DNA of 64,000 nucleotides, from NCBI RefSeq assembly GCF_019084075.1, contig NZ_JAHREN010000001.1, positions 1,771,501-1,835,500 of the forward strand, in the 5' to 3' direction. The stretch comes from Siccirubricoccus sp. G192. Lineage in GTDB: Bacteria > Pseudomonadota > Alphaproteobacteria > Acetobacterales > Acetobacteraceae. This document shows, piece by piece, positions 8,365 to 22,639 of the stretch. Below the pieces are notes generated by a model. It ran no database searches and had not been told where the DNA came from. It worked only from the letters and a program-made list of their open reading frames with translations. Each line of letters opens with the position of its first letter. Position 1 is the stretch's first letter. A program made the position numbers and the translations under genes.

Positions 8365-9564
8365 ATGGCGTTGAACAACGGCGGACCCAGCCCCTGGGGC
8401 AATCCTCGCCCGGGCGGGCCGTGGGGATCGCCGCCACCGGGCCCACCCGGTGGCAATCGCGGACCCGATCTCGACGACATGATCCGCCAGGCGCAGGAGG
8501 CGGTGCGCCGCGTGTTGCCGAGCGGCACCGGCGGCGGGCGGGGCCTGGCCATCCTCGGGGTGATCGTGCTGGGGCTCTGGGCGGCCAGCGGCTTCTACCG
8601 GGTCCAGCCGGACGAGCAGGGCGTGGTGCTGCGCTTCGGCGCCCTGAACCGCGTCGCCACCCCCGGCCTGAACTACCACATTCCCTGGCCGGTCGAATCC
8701 GTGCTGACGCCGCGCGTCACCACCGAGAACCTGGTCTTCATCGGCTTCCGCTCGGGCGAGGCGACGCCGTCCCGCACCATCTCGGCGCGCGACGTGCTCG
8801 AGGAAAGCCTGATGCTGACCGGCGATGAGAACATCATCGACATCGATTTCGTGGTCCGCTGGCGCATCCGCGATGCCGCGGAATTCCTGTTCAATACCCG
8901 CAATCCGGAGAACACCATCAAATCCGCCGCCGAAAGCGTGATGCGGGAGGTGATCGGCCGCACGCCGATCCAGCCCGCGCTGACCGAGGCGCGCGCCGAG
9001 ATCGAGACGCAGGTGGCGCAGGGCCTGCAATCCGTCATGGACCAGTACGGGGCCGGCGTCGCGATCACCCAGGTGCAATTGCAGAAGGTGGACCCGCCCG
9101 CCGCGGTGATCGAGGCCTTCCGCGACGTGCAGCGCGCCGCCGCCGACAAGGAAAGGCAGCGCAACGAGGCCGAGGCCTACCGCAACGACATCATCCCGCG
9201 CGCCCGCGGCGAGGCCGAGCGCATGGTGCAGGAGGCCCAGGGCTTCCGCGACAGCCAGGAAGCCCGGGCACGCGGCGAGGCGGGGCGCTTCCTCAGCGTG
9301 CTCGGCGCCTATCAGCAGGCGCAGGACATCACCATGCGGCGCCTCTATCTCGAAACCATGGAGGAGATCCTGCGGCGCAACCCGAAGGTGCTGGTCGATG
9401 ACCGGCTGCAAGGGCTGGTGCCCTTCCTCAACCTGACCGAACCCGCCGGCGGCCGCCCGGCCGGCCAGCGCCCGGCCACGCCGCCGGCCACCTCGGCCGC
9501 GCCGCCGATGCTGCAGCAACCCAGCCGGCCCAGCCCGGGAACCGGTGGGGGGGTGCCGCGATGA
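8365..9564 (+). CDS. hflK: HflK, FtsH-associated SPFH membrane protein
   Basis: HflK and HflC form a large periplasmic-facing cage that modulates the FtsH protease. This 399-residue protein has the typical Gly/Pro-rich cytoplasmic N-terminus, a single membrane helix at about residues 57-74, and a band-7/SPFH domain starting at FYRVQPDEQGVVLRFG. A long Ala/Glu/Arg-rich helical segment (RNEAEAYRNDIIPRARGEAE) follows, with a Pro-rich tail. The start at 8365 is placed after a GGAGG site about ten bases upstream. The stop overlaps the hflC start (ATGA), so the two subunits are translationally coupled. Confidence 0.93.
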   Translation: MALNNGGPSPWGNPRPGGPWGSPPPGPPGGNRGPDLDDMIRQAQEAVRRVLPSGTGGGRGLAILGVIVLGLWAASGFYRVQPDEQGVVLRFGALNRVATPGLNYHIPWPVESVLTPRVTTENLVFIGFRSGEATPSRTISARDVLEESLMLTGDENIIDIDFVVRWRIRDAAEFLFNTRNPENTIKSAAESVMREVIGRTPIQPALTEARAEIETQVAQGLQSVMDQYGAGVAITQVQLQKVDPPAAVIEAFRDVQRAAADKERQRNEAEAYRNDIIPRARGEAERMVQEAQGFRDSQEARARGEAGRFLSVLGAYQQAQDITMRRLYLETMEEILRRNPKVLVDDRLQGLVPFLNLTEPAGGRPAGQRPATPPATSAAPPMLQQPSRPSPGTGGGVPR

Positions 9565-10473
9565 ACCGCCTGATCGTCCTGGCCGGCCTCGGCTTGGTCC
9601 TGCTCTTCGCGGTGGCGTCCTCGGTCTTCACCGTGCACCAGACGCAGCAGGTGCTGATCACCCAGTTCGGCGAGCCGATCCGGGTGGTCCGCCAGCCCGG
9701 GTTGAGCTGGAAGCTGCCCTTCATCCAGACCGTCATCGGCTTCGACCGCCGCCTGCTCGACTATGACGCGCAGGGCCAGGAGGTGATCCTGGGCGACCAG
9801 CGGCGGATCGTGGTGGATACCTTCACCCGCTACCGCATCACCGACCCGCTGCGCTTCTTCCAGACGGTGGGCGCGACCGAGGGCGGCATCCGCCTCCGCC
9901 TCCAGCCGATCGTTTCCTCCACGCTCCGGAACGTGCTGGGCAGCGAGCAATTGCTCTCCGTGCTCTCGGCCGACCGGGCCCGGATCATGGGCGAGATCCG
10001 CCAGCGGGTGAATGAGGAGGCGAAGAATTTCGGCATCGAGGTGGTGGATGTCCGCATCCGCCGCGCCGATCTGCCGGAGGAGAATACCCAGGCCATCCTC
10101 TCCCGCATGCAGTCCGAGCGCGAGCGGGTGGCGCGGGAACAGCGCGCCGAGGGTGCCGAACAGGCGCAGCGCATCCGCGCCGCGGCCGAGCGCGACCGCA
10201 CCGTGCTGCTCGCGGAGGCCCAGGCCAGCGCCGATATCCTCCGCGGCCAGGGCGAGCAGCAGGCGATCCGCATCTTCGCCGAGGCCTTCCAGCAGGACCC
10301 GGAATTCTTCCGGTTCTGGCGCACCATGCAGGCCTGGCGGGAAGCCTTCTCGGAGGGCGATGCGCGGTTCCTGCTGAGCCCGGAATCGGATTTCTTCCGG
10401 TATTTCCGGTCCATCCCGGAGCATACCGAGCCCTCCCAGCCGGCGCCTCCACGGCAGCAGGGGGGGCGGCTGA
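9561..10473 (+). CDS. hflC: HflC, FtsH-associated SPFH protein (frameshift near the end)
   Basis: Partner of HflK: an N-terminal membrane helix (residues 5-22), SPFH domain (QQVLITQFGEPIRVVRQPG) and the conserved DFFRYF segment near residue 285. As read, the frame continues through a run of seven G (10460-10466) to 10673, giving a 67-residue Arg/Pro-rich tail that overlaps the degP start and resembles nothing. With six G the frame stops at TGA 10471-10473, giving 303 residues, the normal HflC length, and a strong hairpin follows eight bases later. I therefore give the repaired extent. The extra G is most likely a sequencing error. Confidence 0.85.
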
Positions 10474-10480
10474 AGCGCCT

Positions 10481-10505
10481 GGGGTGGGGGGAGGGTCCCC
10501 ACCCC
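10481..10505 (+). terminator. GC hairpin after hflC
   Basis: GGGGTGGGG at 10481-10489 pairs perfectly with CCCCACCCC at 10497-10505 around a seven-base loop. There is no T-run. Its position just after the repaired hflC stop supports hflC ending at 10473, and it may attenuate transcription into degP or protect the hflKC message. Confidence 0.55.
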
Positions 10506-10639
10506 GCCCACAATCGGGTGAGGCCGGGCCGCCTACCCATGGCCGCGGGCCCTGCCCGCGCCCAGTTCTCCTGGACTTCGGCTCTCCCTGAACGGCGCCG
10601 CGCCTCGCGGAGCTGCCCATTGCAATCGAGGTGTCCGCG

Positions 10640-12269
<1,630 letters not shown>

Positions 12270-12276
12270 AGGAAGG

Positions 12277-12325
12277 GTGGGGGCGCTGCCCCCACACCCC
12301 GCCGGGGGGCAGGATGCCCCCCCGG
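12277..12325. terminator. Two hairpins between convergent degP and serB
   Basis: GTGGGGGC (12277-12284) pairs with GCCCCCAC (12288-12295) around GCT, and CCGGGGGGC (12302-12310) pairs with GCCCCCCCGG (12316-12325). Both sit between genes that end towards each other, so they probably terminate transcription from both sides. The two-hairpin, C-rich arrangement looks like a dispersed intergenic element. Confidence 0.6.
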
Positions 12326-12331
12326 ACCCCG

Positions 12332-13228
12332 TCAGTAGGACGTGGCGATCTCCGCCGCCCGATAGCCCTGCGCAAACAGCAGCGCCCGCAGATCCGCATG
12401 CTCCACCCGCGCCCGCGCCGCGGCGGCCACCACCGGCTTCGCCCGGAAGGCCACGCCGAGCCCCGCGGCCTGGATCATCGCCAGGTCGTTCGCCCCATCC
12501 CCCACCGTCAGCGTCGCCGAGAGTGGCAGGCCGAGTTCCGCCGCCAGGCGCTTCAGGGTGGCGAGCTTGGCGTCGCGGTCCAGGATCGGCTCGCCGACCC
12601 GGCCGGTGAGCTTGCCATCCTCCAGCAACAGGGTGTTGGAGTAATGCGCATGGAAGCCCAGCCGTTCCGCCACCCGCCCGGTGAAGAAGGTGAAACCGCC
12701 GGAGACGAGGACACAATGCGCGCCATTCGCCCGCATGGTCGCCACCAGCTCGGCCGCGCCCGCGGTCATCGCGGTCGCCTCCCAGGTGCGTTCCAGCGCC
12801 GAGACGGGCAGGCCCGCCAACATGCCGACGCGCTCGATCAGCGCGGCGCGAAAATCCAGCTCGCCATTCATGCTGCGACGGGTGATTTCGGCGATCTTCT
12901 CCTTGAGCCCGGCATAGGCGGCGATCTCGTCCAGCGTCTCGCTGGTGACGATGGTGCTGTCCATATCGGCCAGCAGCAGCCGCTTGCGCCGGCCCTCGGC
13001 GGGCTGCGCGATGGCATCCACCAAGGCATCGCCCAGCGCGGCGCGGGCGGCGGCGGTGGCCTGTTCGGGGGAGAATTCGTCGAAGGGCAGGTCGGCCGCT
13101 TCCTCCGGGGCCAGCCAGTCCGGCGTGCCGGCGGTAGCGCCGAGCTCCTGCAAGGCGCTGCGGATACGGGCGAGGAGCGGGGCGGAGAGGCCGCCCGCCG
13201 GCGCGATCAGGGTCAGGATCTGGGACAT
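12332..13228 (-). CDS. serB: Phosphoserine phosphatase SerB
   Basis: Last step of serine synthesis: dephosphorylation of O-phosphoserine. The 298-residue protein has an N-terminal regulatory-like region of about 80 residues and a HAD phosphatase domain with motif I LLADMDSTIV (nucleophile Asp88, acid Asp90), motif II in VLVSGGFTFF, Lys in the RDAKLATLKRL region, and motif IV TVGDGANDLAMIQAAGLGVAF. The ATG at 13228 is chosen because it gives the expected N-terminus MSQILTLIA; the open frame extends further but without features. It is divergent from miaA with only 29 bases between starts. Confidence 0.93.
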   Translation of the reverse strand: MSQILTLIAPAGGLSAPLLARIRSALQELGATAGTPDWLAPEEAADLPFDEFSPEQATAAARAALGDALVDAIAQPAEGRRKRLLLADMDSTIVTSETLDEIAAYAGLKEKIAEITRRSMNGELDFRAALIERVGMLAGLPVSALERTWEATAMTAGAAELVATMRANGAHCVLVSGGFTFFTGRVAERLGFHAHYSNTLLLEDGKLTGRVGEPILDRDAKLATLKRLAAELGLPLSATLTVGDGANDLAMIQAAGLGVAFRAKPVVAAAARARVEHADLRALLFAQGYRAAEIATSY

Positions 13229-13257
13229 CAGGCGCGGACCATGCCGCCCCGCCTCGC

Positions 13258-14238
13258 ATGGTGCAACCGGGCATGACGCAACCACCGGCCGCGCTGATCG
13301 TCGCCGGCCCCACCGCCAGCGGCAAATCGGCCCTGGCGCTCGATTTGGCGCGGCGCTTCGGCGGCAGCGTCATCAATGCGGATTCGATGCAGCTCTACCG
13401 CGAACTCTGCATCCTCACCGCCCGCCCGAGCCCGGCGGAGGAGGCGGTGGCGCCGCACCGCCTCTATGGCATCCGCCCGGCCGCGGAACCCGCCAGCGTC
13501 GCCTGGTGGCAGGAGGCGGCGCTGGCCGCCATGGCGGAGGCGGCGGCGGTGGGGCGGCTGCCGATCCTCTGCGGCGGCACCGGCCTCTATTTCCTGTCCC
13601 TGACCCAGGGCCTCTCCGCCCTGCCGCTGGTGCCGCCGGAGGCGCGGGCGGAGGCGCGGGCGCTGCTGGCGGAACGCGGCGCCCCGGCGCTGCATGGCAT
13701 GCTCGCGGCCGCGGACCCGGAGACGGCGGCGACGCTTCGCCCCAGTGACAGCCAGCGCCTGGCCCGCGCCTATGAGGTCTGGCGCGGCACCGGCCGCGGC
13801 TTGCTGGCCTGGCAGCGGGAGGGCGCGCATAGCGGCCCGGCGCCCTGGCGCTTCGCGGCCCTGCTGCTCGACCCGCCCCGGCCGGCGCTGCGCGCGGCCA
13901 TCACGGCCCGGTTCGGGGCCATGCTGGCGGCCGGGGCGCTGGAGGAGGTGCGGGCGCTGCTGGCGCAGGGCCTCGACCCCGCGCTGCCGGCCATGCGGGC
14001 GCATGGCGTGCCGGAACTGGCGGCGCATCTCGCGGGCCGGATGGGGCTGGAGGAGGCGGAGCGGCGGGCCGTGCTGAATACCGGCCAGTACACCAAACGC
14101 CAGGCCACCTGGTTCCGCCACCACGCATTGGCGGACCCCTCGCGGGCGCATATCATCCATGCGCGCTGCGAGGGCATGGCGCAATTTCAGGAAAGCGAGC
14201 GGCGGGAAATCTTCGCGTTTGTTGAATCCTGGCGTTGA
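13258..14238 (+). CDS. miaA: tRNA dimethylallyltransferase MiaA
   Basis: MiaA adds the dimethylallyl group to A37 of tRNAs reading codons that start with U. The 326-residue protein carries the P-loop GPTASGKS at 17-24, the conserved INADSMQLYREL, the GGTGLYF segment, and the C-terminal QYTKRQATWFRHH motif. The start at 13258 (MVQPGMTQPP) could alternatively be the ATG five codons later; neither has a strong ribosome site. Divergent from serB with a very short shared upstream region. The assignment is firm from the motifs. Confidence 0.93.
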   Translation: MVQPGMTQPPAALIVAGPTASGKSALALDLARRFGGSVINADSMQLYRELCILTARPSPAEEAVAPHRLYGIRPAAEPASVAWWQEAALAAMAEAAAVGRLPILCGGTGLYFLSLTQGLSALPLVPPEARAEARALLAERGAPALHGMLAAADPETAATLRPSDSQRLARAYEVWRGTGRGLLAWQREGAHSGPAPWRFAALLLDPPRPALRAAITARFGAMLAAGALEEVRALLAQGLDPALPAMRAHGVPELAAHLAGRMGLEEAERRAVLNTGQYTKRQATWFRHHALADPSRAHIIHARCEGMAQFQESERREIFAFVESWR

Positions 14239-14305
14239 CGCGGTGCAGCAAGGGGTCTAACCCTGGCCGCCTTGTCGCTGCTGCCCCAAGGAAACCGCCC
14301 CCCCG

Positions 14306-16117
<1,812 letters not shown>

Positions 16118-16192
16118 CCGCGCCCCGCGCGATCCCCTATGGCGGGACGGAGCCACCGTCCCGCGCCCCGCCCTCCCGCCCGTAATCGAGCC

Positions 16193-16714
16193 ATGCCCGA
16201 CCCTTCGGAAACCACGCTCCGCAACGCCACCATCGCCGTGCTCGTCGAGAACGAGGCGGGCATCCTGGCGCGCGTCGTCGGCCTCTTCTCCGGCCGCGGC
16301 TACAATATCGAGAGCCTCACCGTGGCGCCGGTGGATGCGGCGCGGCGCCTCTCGCGCATCACCATCGTGACGTCAGGCACCGACATGGTGATCGAGCAGA
16401 TCAAGGCGCAGCTCGACCGGCTGGTGCCGGTGCACAAGGTGGCGGACCTGACGCTGGAGGGGCCGCATCTGGCGCGCGAGATGATGCTGGTGAAGGTGGT
16501 GGGCGGCGGTGAGCACCGCATGGAGGCGCTGCGCCTGGCCGATGCCTTCCGCGCGCGGGTGGTGGATGCCACCACGGAAAGCCTGGTGTTTGAGATGACC
16601 GGCGCCGGCGAGAAGCTGGATGCCTTTATCAGTTTGATGCAGCCGCTGGGGCTCAAAGAGGTGTCGCGTACCGGAGTTGTGGCGATCGCACGCGGCGTAA
16701 GTTCTTTAACTTAA
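16193..16714 (+). CDS. ilvN: Acetolactate synthase small (regulatory) subunit
   Basis: Regulatory subunit giving valine feedback control to the large subunit. The 173-residue protein has an N-terminal ACT domain (TIAVLVENEAGILARVVGLFSGRGYNIESL is the hallmark region) and a C-terminal domain ending LKEVSRTGVVAIARG. The ATG at 16193 (MPDPSETT) is preferred over one at 16139 because the extra 18 residues are Arg/Pro-rich. The last residues VSSLT and the final bases GTAAGTTCTTTAACTTAAC are lower in GC and differ from the usual end of this family, consistent with a junction to the foreign segment that follows. Confidence 0.92.
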   Translation: MPDPSETTLRNATIAVLVENEAGILARVVGLFSGRGYNIESLTVAPVDAARRLSRITIVTSGTDMVIEQIKAQLDRLVPVHKVADLTLEGPHLAREMMLVKVVGGGEHRMEALRLADAFRARVVDATTESLVFEMTGAGEKLDAFISLMQPLGLKEVSRTGVVAIARGVSSLT

Positions 16715-16715
16715 C

Positions 16716-18254
<1,539 letters not shown>

Positions 18255-18278
18255 GGCCGGCCCGCAGCGCAGGCCCGG

Positions 18279-18308
18279 GCGGCCGGCATCCCCGGGGATG
18301 CCGGCCGC
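18279..18308. terminator. Perfect 30-base palindrome between convergent ilvC and protease gene
   Basis: GCGGCCGGCATCCCC at 18279-18293 is followed without a loop by its exact complement to 18308. It lies between the ilvC stop and the convergent protease stop, so it very likely serves as a two-way terminator. There is no T-run on either side. Confidence 0.65.
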
Positions 18309-18314
18309 TGCCGT

Positions 18315-20027
18315 TCAGGCTACCAGGAAATGCTCGGCGGTGATCGCCTTGTCGGCACCGATATGGGCGAAGACGATAGCCGCGCTGCCGCCCAACCCGT
18401 CCGCATCATAGCGGAGCTTGCCGCCTTCGGCGTCGTAGAGGATGCGGGTATCGGCATCCAGGGCGCGCCGGCCATAGGCGAAGGCGCCGGGATCGAGCAG
18501 GCCCACGAGCCCAAGCGCGGTGAAGACGGCCTGATCCAGCACGATCATGTCCTCGGCTTCGGAGAAATCGACGATGCGGTCGATCTCGCCAGGGGCAAGA
18601 TGGCTGAAGACGAAGCTGTCCCTGCCTGCGCCGCCGACCAGGCGGTCCGCACCGCTGCCGCCATCCAGGACATCATCGCCGCTGGCGCCGACGAGGGTAT
18701 CTGCCCCGGCACCGCCCGACAGCGTGTCACCCCCGCCGCCCCCGGCGAGCTGGTTGTCGGCACCATTGCCGATGATCCGGTTGGTCAGGGCATTGCCGAC
18801 ACCGTTGCCCGCCTCGCTGCCGGTCAGGACCAGGCTTTCCAGGCCGCCACCCAGCCTCCAGCCGATGCTGGCGAGGACCGTGTCGCTGCCCTGGCCGGCC
18901 TGCTCGACAATGATGTCGCCGATATTGTCCACCACATAGGTATCGTCGCCCAGGCCGCCCGCCATGCTGTCCGCGCCGGCGCCGCCATCCAGGCGGTTGT
19001 CTGCGGCATTGCCGGTGATGGCGTCATCGCCGGCGCCGCCCATGGCGTTCTCGATGACGGCGCCCTTGGCGATGGTGAATCCGCCTATGATGCCTGCGAT
19101 GCTGGAGACATGGCCGCCGGCATGCTCGCCGGTGAGGGGCGCTTCGCGCAGGTCGATCGTGGCATTCCCGGCGAGACCCTCGGCGCTGATGGTGTCCAGG
19201 CCCCCGGCATCCCAGATGCAGGTCCAGAAGGTGCCGGCCCCATTGGTGCCGGGCAGCGCATAGGTGTCCTCGCCGGTGCGCGTCGTCATGTCGGCGCCGT
19301 AGAGGGTCTGGATGGCGGCGATGTCGAGCGCCATCGGCGTGGCCTCGTAGCCGAACTCCAGTCCCGCGGAATGGCCCGGGAAGGCGGTCTGCCACCCGTC
19401 ATTGTAGCTCATCACGGTCCAGATGCCCTGGTTCATGGCATGGAGGCCCAGGCCGCCATCGCCAGCCCCCGGGAAGATCTGGCTGCCGCCGCCATCGTCG
19501 TGCGGGTGGGCAAGACCGAGGCCGTGGCCGATCTCGTGGATCAGGGTGATGAAGCTGTAGCCGCCCTGCTGCAGCACGGCCTCGTTCCACAAATTCGGCG
19601 CGGCGTTGAAGACGCCAAGCAGGGGCGCCGGACTGCTGCCGTCCGGCGTCATGTGGAAGCCGAGGGTGCCGGTATCATCCACCAGCTCGGCCATCACGGA
19701 ATCCGTGACCAGCACGTAATTCAGGTCCAGGTCGGGCGTGCCAGGCGCCATCTCGGTGAAGGAGAGGCCGGAAACCTCGTCCCAGAGTCGGAGAGCCAGG
19801 CGCAAGGCATCAAGGCCCGTCTCGTCCCAGGAAAGACCGTCGATTGTCATGGTCTCGACCTGGCCGGTGTCGGGATCCGTCTCGCTCATCTCGGCGGTGG
19901 TGACCACCGACCAGGCGAGGCTGGCCGGGGTGCCAAGCGTACCGGTCCAGGCACCACCCCAGAACAGGGCGTCGACATAGATGAGGCCGGTCGGAGAGCG
20001 GGTGAGGTCTGGAGTGATGATGGCCAT
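18315..20027 (-). CDS. Serralysin-type (M10) secreted metalloprotease with RTX repeats
   Basis: A 570-residue zinc protease. The catalytic motif [11 protein letters not shown] occupies residues 164-174 (His164, Glu165, His168, His174 as ligands and base), with the Met-turn VMSYND around 205-210. From about residue 345 on there are calcium-binding RTX nonapeptides ([48 protein letters not shown]) and a C-terminal domain ending in a hydrophobic stretch, the layout of type I secretion substrates. No signal peptide is present, as expected. The ATG at 20027 (MAIITPD) is preferred to the upstream 20081 because the added residues are unlike the family. No ABC exporter or protease inhibitor gene is nearby. 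Confidence 0.88.
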   Translation of the reverse strand: MAIITPDLTRSPTGLIYVDALFWGGAWTGTLGTPASLAWSVVTTAEMSETDPDTGQVETMTIDGLSWDETGLDALRLALRLWDEVSGLSFTEMAPGTPDLDLNYVLVTDSVMAELVDDTGTLGFHMTPDGSSPAPLLGVFNAAPNLWNEAVLQQGGYSFITLIHEIGHGLGLAHPHDDGGGSQIFPGAGDGGLGLHAMNQGIWTVMSYNDGWQTAFPGHSAGLEFGYEATPMALDIAAIQTLYGADMTTRTGEDTYALPGTNGAGTFWTCIWDAGGLDTISAEGLAGNATIDLREAPLTGEHAGGHVSSIAGIIGGFTIAKGAVIENAMGGAGDDAITGNAADNRLDGGAGADSMAGGLGDDTYVVDNIGDIIVEQAGQGSDTVLASIGWRLGGGLESLVLTGSEAGNGVGNALTNRIIGNGADNQLAGGGGGDTLSGGAGADTLVGASGDDVLDGGSGADRLVGGAGRDSFVFSHLAPGEIDRIVDFSEAEDMIVLDQAVFTALGLVGLLDPGAFAYGRRALDADTRILYDAEGGKLRYDADGLGGSAAIVFAHIGADKAITAEHFLVA

Positions 20028-20182
20028 GCTGCTATCCCGGAATGATGCGAAAGCATGGGATAATCGGCGCGATGCCGGCATGAACGCAATACGATTAATT
20101 CATTAGGAGTTAATATACTTCTGATTTAGAATAGCGGCACTTCCAGTTGACCTCGGGCGGAGCGTCGCGGAGAATTCCGTGC
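20028..20182. promoter_or_regulatory. AT-rich divergent promoter region
   Basis: The 155 bases between the protease and deacetylase starts include an unusually AT-rich stretch at about 20088-20135, containing TTAATTCATTAGGAGTTAAT, in an otherwise GC-rich window. It is the obvious place for divergent promoters. No operator could be assigned. Confidence 0.5.
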
Positions 20183-21122
20183 ATGAGCGCGCCGCCCCAC
20201 CTCCTCGCCGCCGAGACCGAACACCCCCGCGATTTCCAGGGCTACGGCGCCCATCCACCCGACCCGCGCTGGCCCGGCGGCGCCCGCCTCGCCCTCTCCT
20301 TCGTGCTGAATTACGAGGAGGGCGCCGAGAATACCGTGCTGAACGGCGATGCCGGCTCGGAGGTCTTTCTCCAGGAAACCCCCGGCGGCGCCCCCGTGCC
20401 GGGCGAACGCGCCATCACGGTCGAGACGCAATATGACTACGGCGCGCGCGCCGGCGTCTGGCGCATCCTGCGGCTTTTCGCGGAGCGCAACCTGCCGCTC
20501 ACCATCTATGCCTGCGGCCGCGCGCTGGAACTGAACCCGGCCGTCGGCCAGGCTTTCGCCGCAGCCGGGCATGAGGTGGCCAGCCATGGCTGGCGCTGGA
20601 TCGACTACCGCACCGTGCCCGAGGCCGTGGAACGCGCCGAGATCGCGCGCTGCGTCGAGGTGATCCGGCGCACCACCGGCGCGGCCCCGGTGGGGTGGTA
20701 TACCGGCCGCGTCTCGCTCCGCACCCGCCGCCTGGTCGCCGAGCATGGCGGCTTCCTCTATGACAGCGACAGCTACGCGGACGACCTGCCCTATTACGTG
20801 CGGGCGGCGGGCAAGCCCCTGCTGGTCATTCCCTATACGCTCGACAACAACGACATGAAATTCGCGGTGCCCCCCTGGCTTCACCGCGAATGACGGTTTC
20901 ACCCAGCACCTCAGGGACAGCCTGGATTTCCTTCGCCGGGAGGGGCGCAGCCAGCCCAAGATGATGTCGGTCGGGCTGCATTGCCGCCTGGCCGGGCGCC
21001 CTGGCCGGGCCGCGGCGCTGGAGCGTTTCCTCGACCATGTCGCGCGCTGCCCCGATCTCTGGGTCTGCCGCCGCGCCGAGATCGCCCGGCACTGGCTGGC
21101 CACGCATCCGCCAGGGGCTTGA
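20183..21122 (+). CDS. puuE: PuuE-like polysaccharide deacetylase family protein (frameshifted)
   Basis: Resembles the PuuE allantoinase group, metal hydrolases with a NodB fold that open allantoin or related rings. Visible family segments are LSFVLNYEEGAENTVLNGDA, YDYGARAGVWRILRLF, GHEVASHGWRWIDYR, GWYTGRVSLRTRRL, GGFLYDSDSYADDLPYY and PYTLDNNDMKFAVPPGF. As read, the frame stops at 20893. With five instead of six C at 20869-20874 it continues as GFTANDGFTQHLRDSLDFL and PKMMSVGLHCRLAGRPGRAA to TGA at 21120-21122, giving 312 residues. The ATG at 20183 follows GGAGA. Substrate is not certain. Confidence 0.8.
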
Positions 21123-21190
21123 AAGCGGCATTGCGGCCGGGGCCGGGACCGGGGCAGCATCGGCCGGAAGGAGCATTGAGGGAGGGCAGG

Positions 21191-22174
21191 ATGTCCAGCG
21201 CCGCATGGCTGACGCGCCGCAGCGCCCTCGGGCTGGCCGCCGCCCTGGCGCGCCCGGCCCTGGCGCAGCCCGGGCGCGGCACCAGCCGCATCATCGTGGG
21301 TTTCCCGCCCGGCGGCAGCGCCGATACCACGGCGCGCCTGGTGGCGGAGCGGCTGCGCGGCAGCTATGCGCCGAATGTCATCATCGAGAACCGGGCCGGC
21401 GCCGCCGGGCGCCTGGCGGTGGAGGCGGTGAAGGCGGCCGATCCCGATGGCACCACCATCCTGCTGACCCCCGCCAGCATGCTGACGATCTTCCCGCATC
21501 TCTACCAGCGCAGCCTGCGCTACAACCCCTTCACGGACCTGATCGCCGTCTCCCCGGCCGGCGAGTTCCCCTTCGGCATGGGCGTCGGGCCGCTGGCCCG
21601 CCAGGCGGCGAGCCTGACCGCCTTCATCGCCTGGGGCCGCGGCCGGGCGGAGATTCCCTATGGCAGCGCCGCGGCCGGCTCGGTGCCGCATTTCATGGGC
21701 GTGCAATTCGCCAGGGCGGCGGGGCTGGTGATGACGCATATCCCCTATCGCGGCTCCGCCCCGGCGATCCAGGACCTGATCGCGGGGCGCACCGCCTGCA
21801 GCTTCCATCCCATGGTGGATCTGGCGCCGCATGCGGCGGGCGGGCAGGTGGTGCTGGCGGCGGTCTCCTCGCCGCAGCGGCTGCCGCACTTCCCGGAGGT
21901 GCCGACCTTCGCCGAGCAGGGCTTTCCGCAACTCACCGGCAGCGAATGGTTCGGCCTCTTCCTGCCCGCGCGCACGCCGCAGCCGGTGGTGGAGGCGCTT
22001 AACCGCGCCATGGCCGAGGCCTCGGCCACGCCAGACTACCAGGAGGCCCTGGCCCGGCTGGAGATGCGGCCGCTGCCCATGTCGCCAGGTGATTTCGCGG
22101 CGCGGCTGCGGGCCGATCACGCCAAATGGGGCCCGATCATTGCCGAAAGCGGGTTCAAACCAGAGGAGGGATAG
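21191..22174 (+). CDS. TctC/Bug-family periplasmic solute-binding protein
   Basis: A 327-residue extracytoplasmic receptor of the tripartite tricarboxylate transporter family. It starts with a leader containing TRRSALGLAAALARPALAQ (Arg-Arg, possibly Tat-exported). Family hallmarks follow: RIIVGFPPGGSADTTARLVAE, VIIENRAGAAGRLAVEAV, DGTTILLTPASML and [24 protein letters not shown] lies just before the ATG at 21191. No TctA or TctB membrane subunits are adjacent, so it is an orphan receptor of the kind that is numerous in such genomes. Its position between a deacetylase and a cupin suggests a shared catabolic substrate, which is inference. Confidence 0.88.
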   Translation: MSSAAWLTRRSALGLAAALARPALAQPGRGTSRIIVGFPPGGSADTTARLVAERLRGSYAPNVIIENRAGAAGRLAVEAVKAADPDGTTILLTPASMLTIFPHLYQRSLRYNPFTDLIAVSPAGEFPFGMGVGPLARQAASLTAFIAWGRGRAEIPYGSAAAGSVPHFMGVQFARAAGLVMTHIPYRGSAPAIQDLIAGRTACSFHPMVDLAPHAAGGQVVLAAVSSPQRLPHFPEVPTFAEQGFPQLTGSEWFGLFLPARTPQPVVEALNRAMAEASATPDYQEALARLEMRPLPMSPGDFAARLRADHAKWGPIIAESGFKPEEG

Positions 22175-22181
22175 GTTTCCC

Positions 22182-22508
22182 ATGGCAAAAGCAGGCAGCT
22201 ACCCACTGGAAGGGCGGGAACTGATCGCCGAGGCGCCTGGGCTCAGGATGCAGATCCTGACCGTGGCCGCCGGGCAGGAAGTGCCCTGGCACTGGCATTC
22301 CGAGGTGACGGATACCTTCTGGTGCATGGAAGGCCCGATGGTCATCGAGACCCGCGCGCCACGCGAGGTGGTGGGATTGCAGCCCGGCCAGATGCATGCG
22401 GTGCCGGCGCGGCGGGCGCATCGGGTCACCGGCAAGGATGGCGGGCGCTGCCGATTCGGCATCCTGCAGGGCGTCGGGGTCTATGATTTCCAGCCGGTGG
22501 GCAGCTAG
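22182..22508 (+). CDS. Small single-domain cupin protein
   Basis: A 108-residue protein forming one cupin barrel. Motif 1 is recognisable as PWHWHSEVTDTFWCMEG (two His and a Glu-equivalent region as metal ligands) and motif 2 as LQPGQMHAVPARRAHRV with a further His. Such cupins can be isomerases, decarboxylases or sensors; no specific role can be given. It starts seven bases after the TctC-type gene, with GAGGAGGG about a dozen bases upstream, so it is very likely in the same transcript as the deacetylase and binding protein. Confidence 0.8.
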   Translation: MAKAGSYPLEGRELIAEAPGLRMQILTVAAGQEVPWHWHSEVTDTFWCMEGPMVIETRAPREVVGLQPGQMHAVPARRAHRVTGKDGGRCRFGILQGVGVYDFQPVGS

Positions 22509-22578
22509 CCCGCGATCGTCCTGGGTGGAAACACCCGGGGCGATCCGGGTCTAGACTCGTCCTGGCCTGACCGTCTTG

Positions 22579-22639
22579 TATCTTGCGGACCGGTTCACGT
22601 CTTCCGGCTTCGCCTGCGGACGACCGGGCCACTCAGGCC
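22579..22639. repeat. 61-base gene-end repeat, copy 1
   Basis: This copy differs from the one at 30484-30544 at only three of 61 positions. In both, the stop codon (GCCTGA on the minus strand) of a leftward gene lies inside the element. It contains nested imperfect stems such as CCGGT/ACCGG and AGGC/GCC around GAA. It may serve as a terminator or be a REP-like mobile element. Confidence 0.7.
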
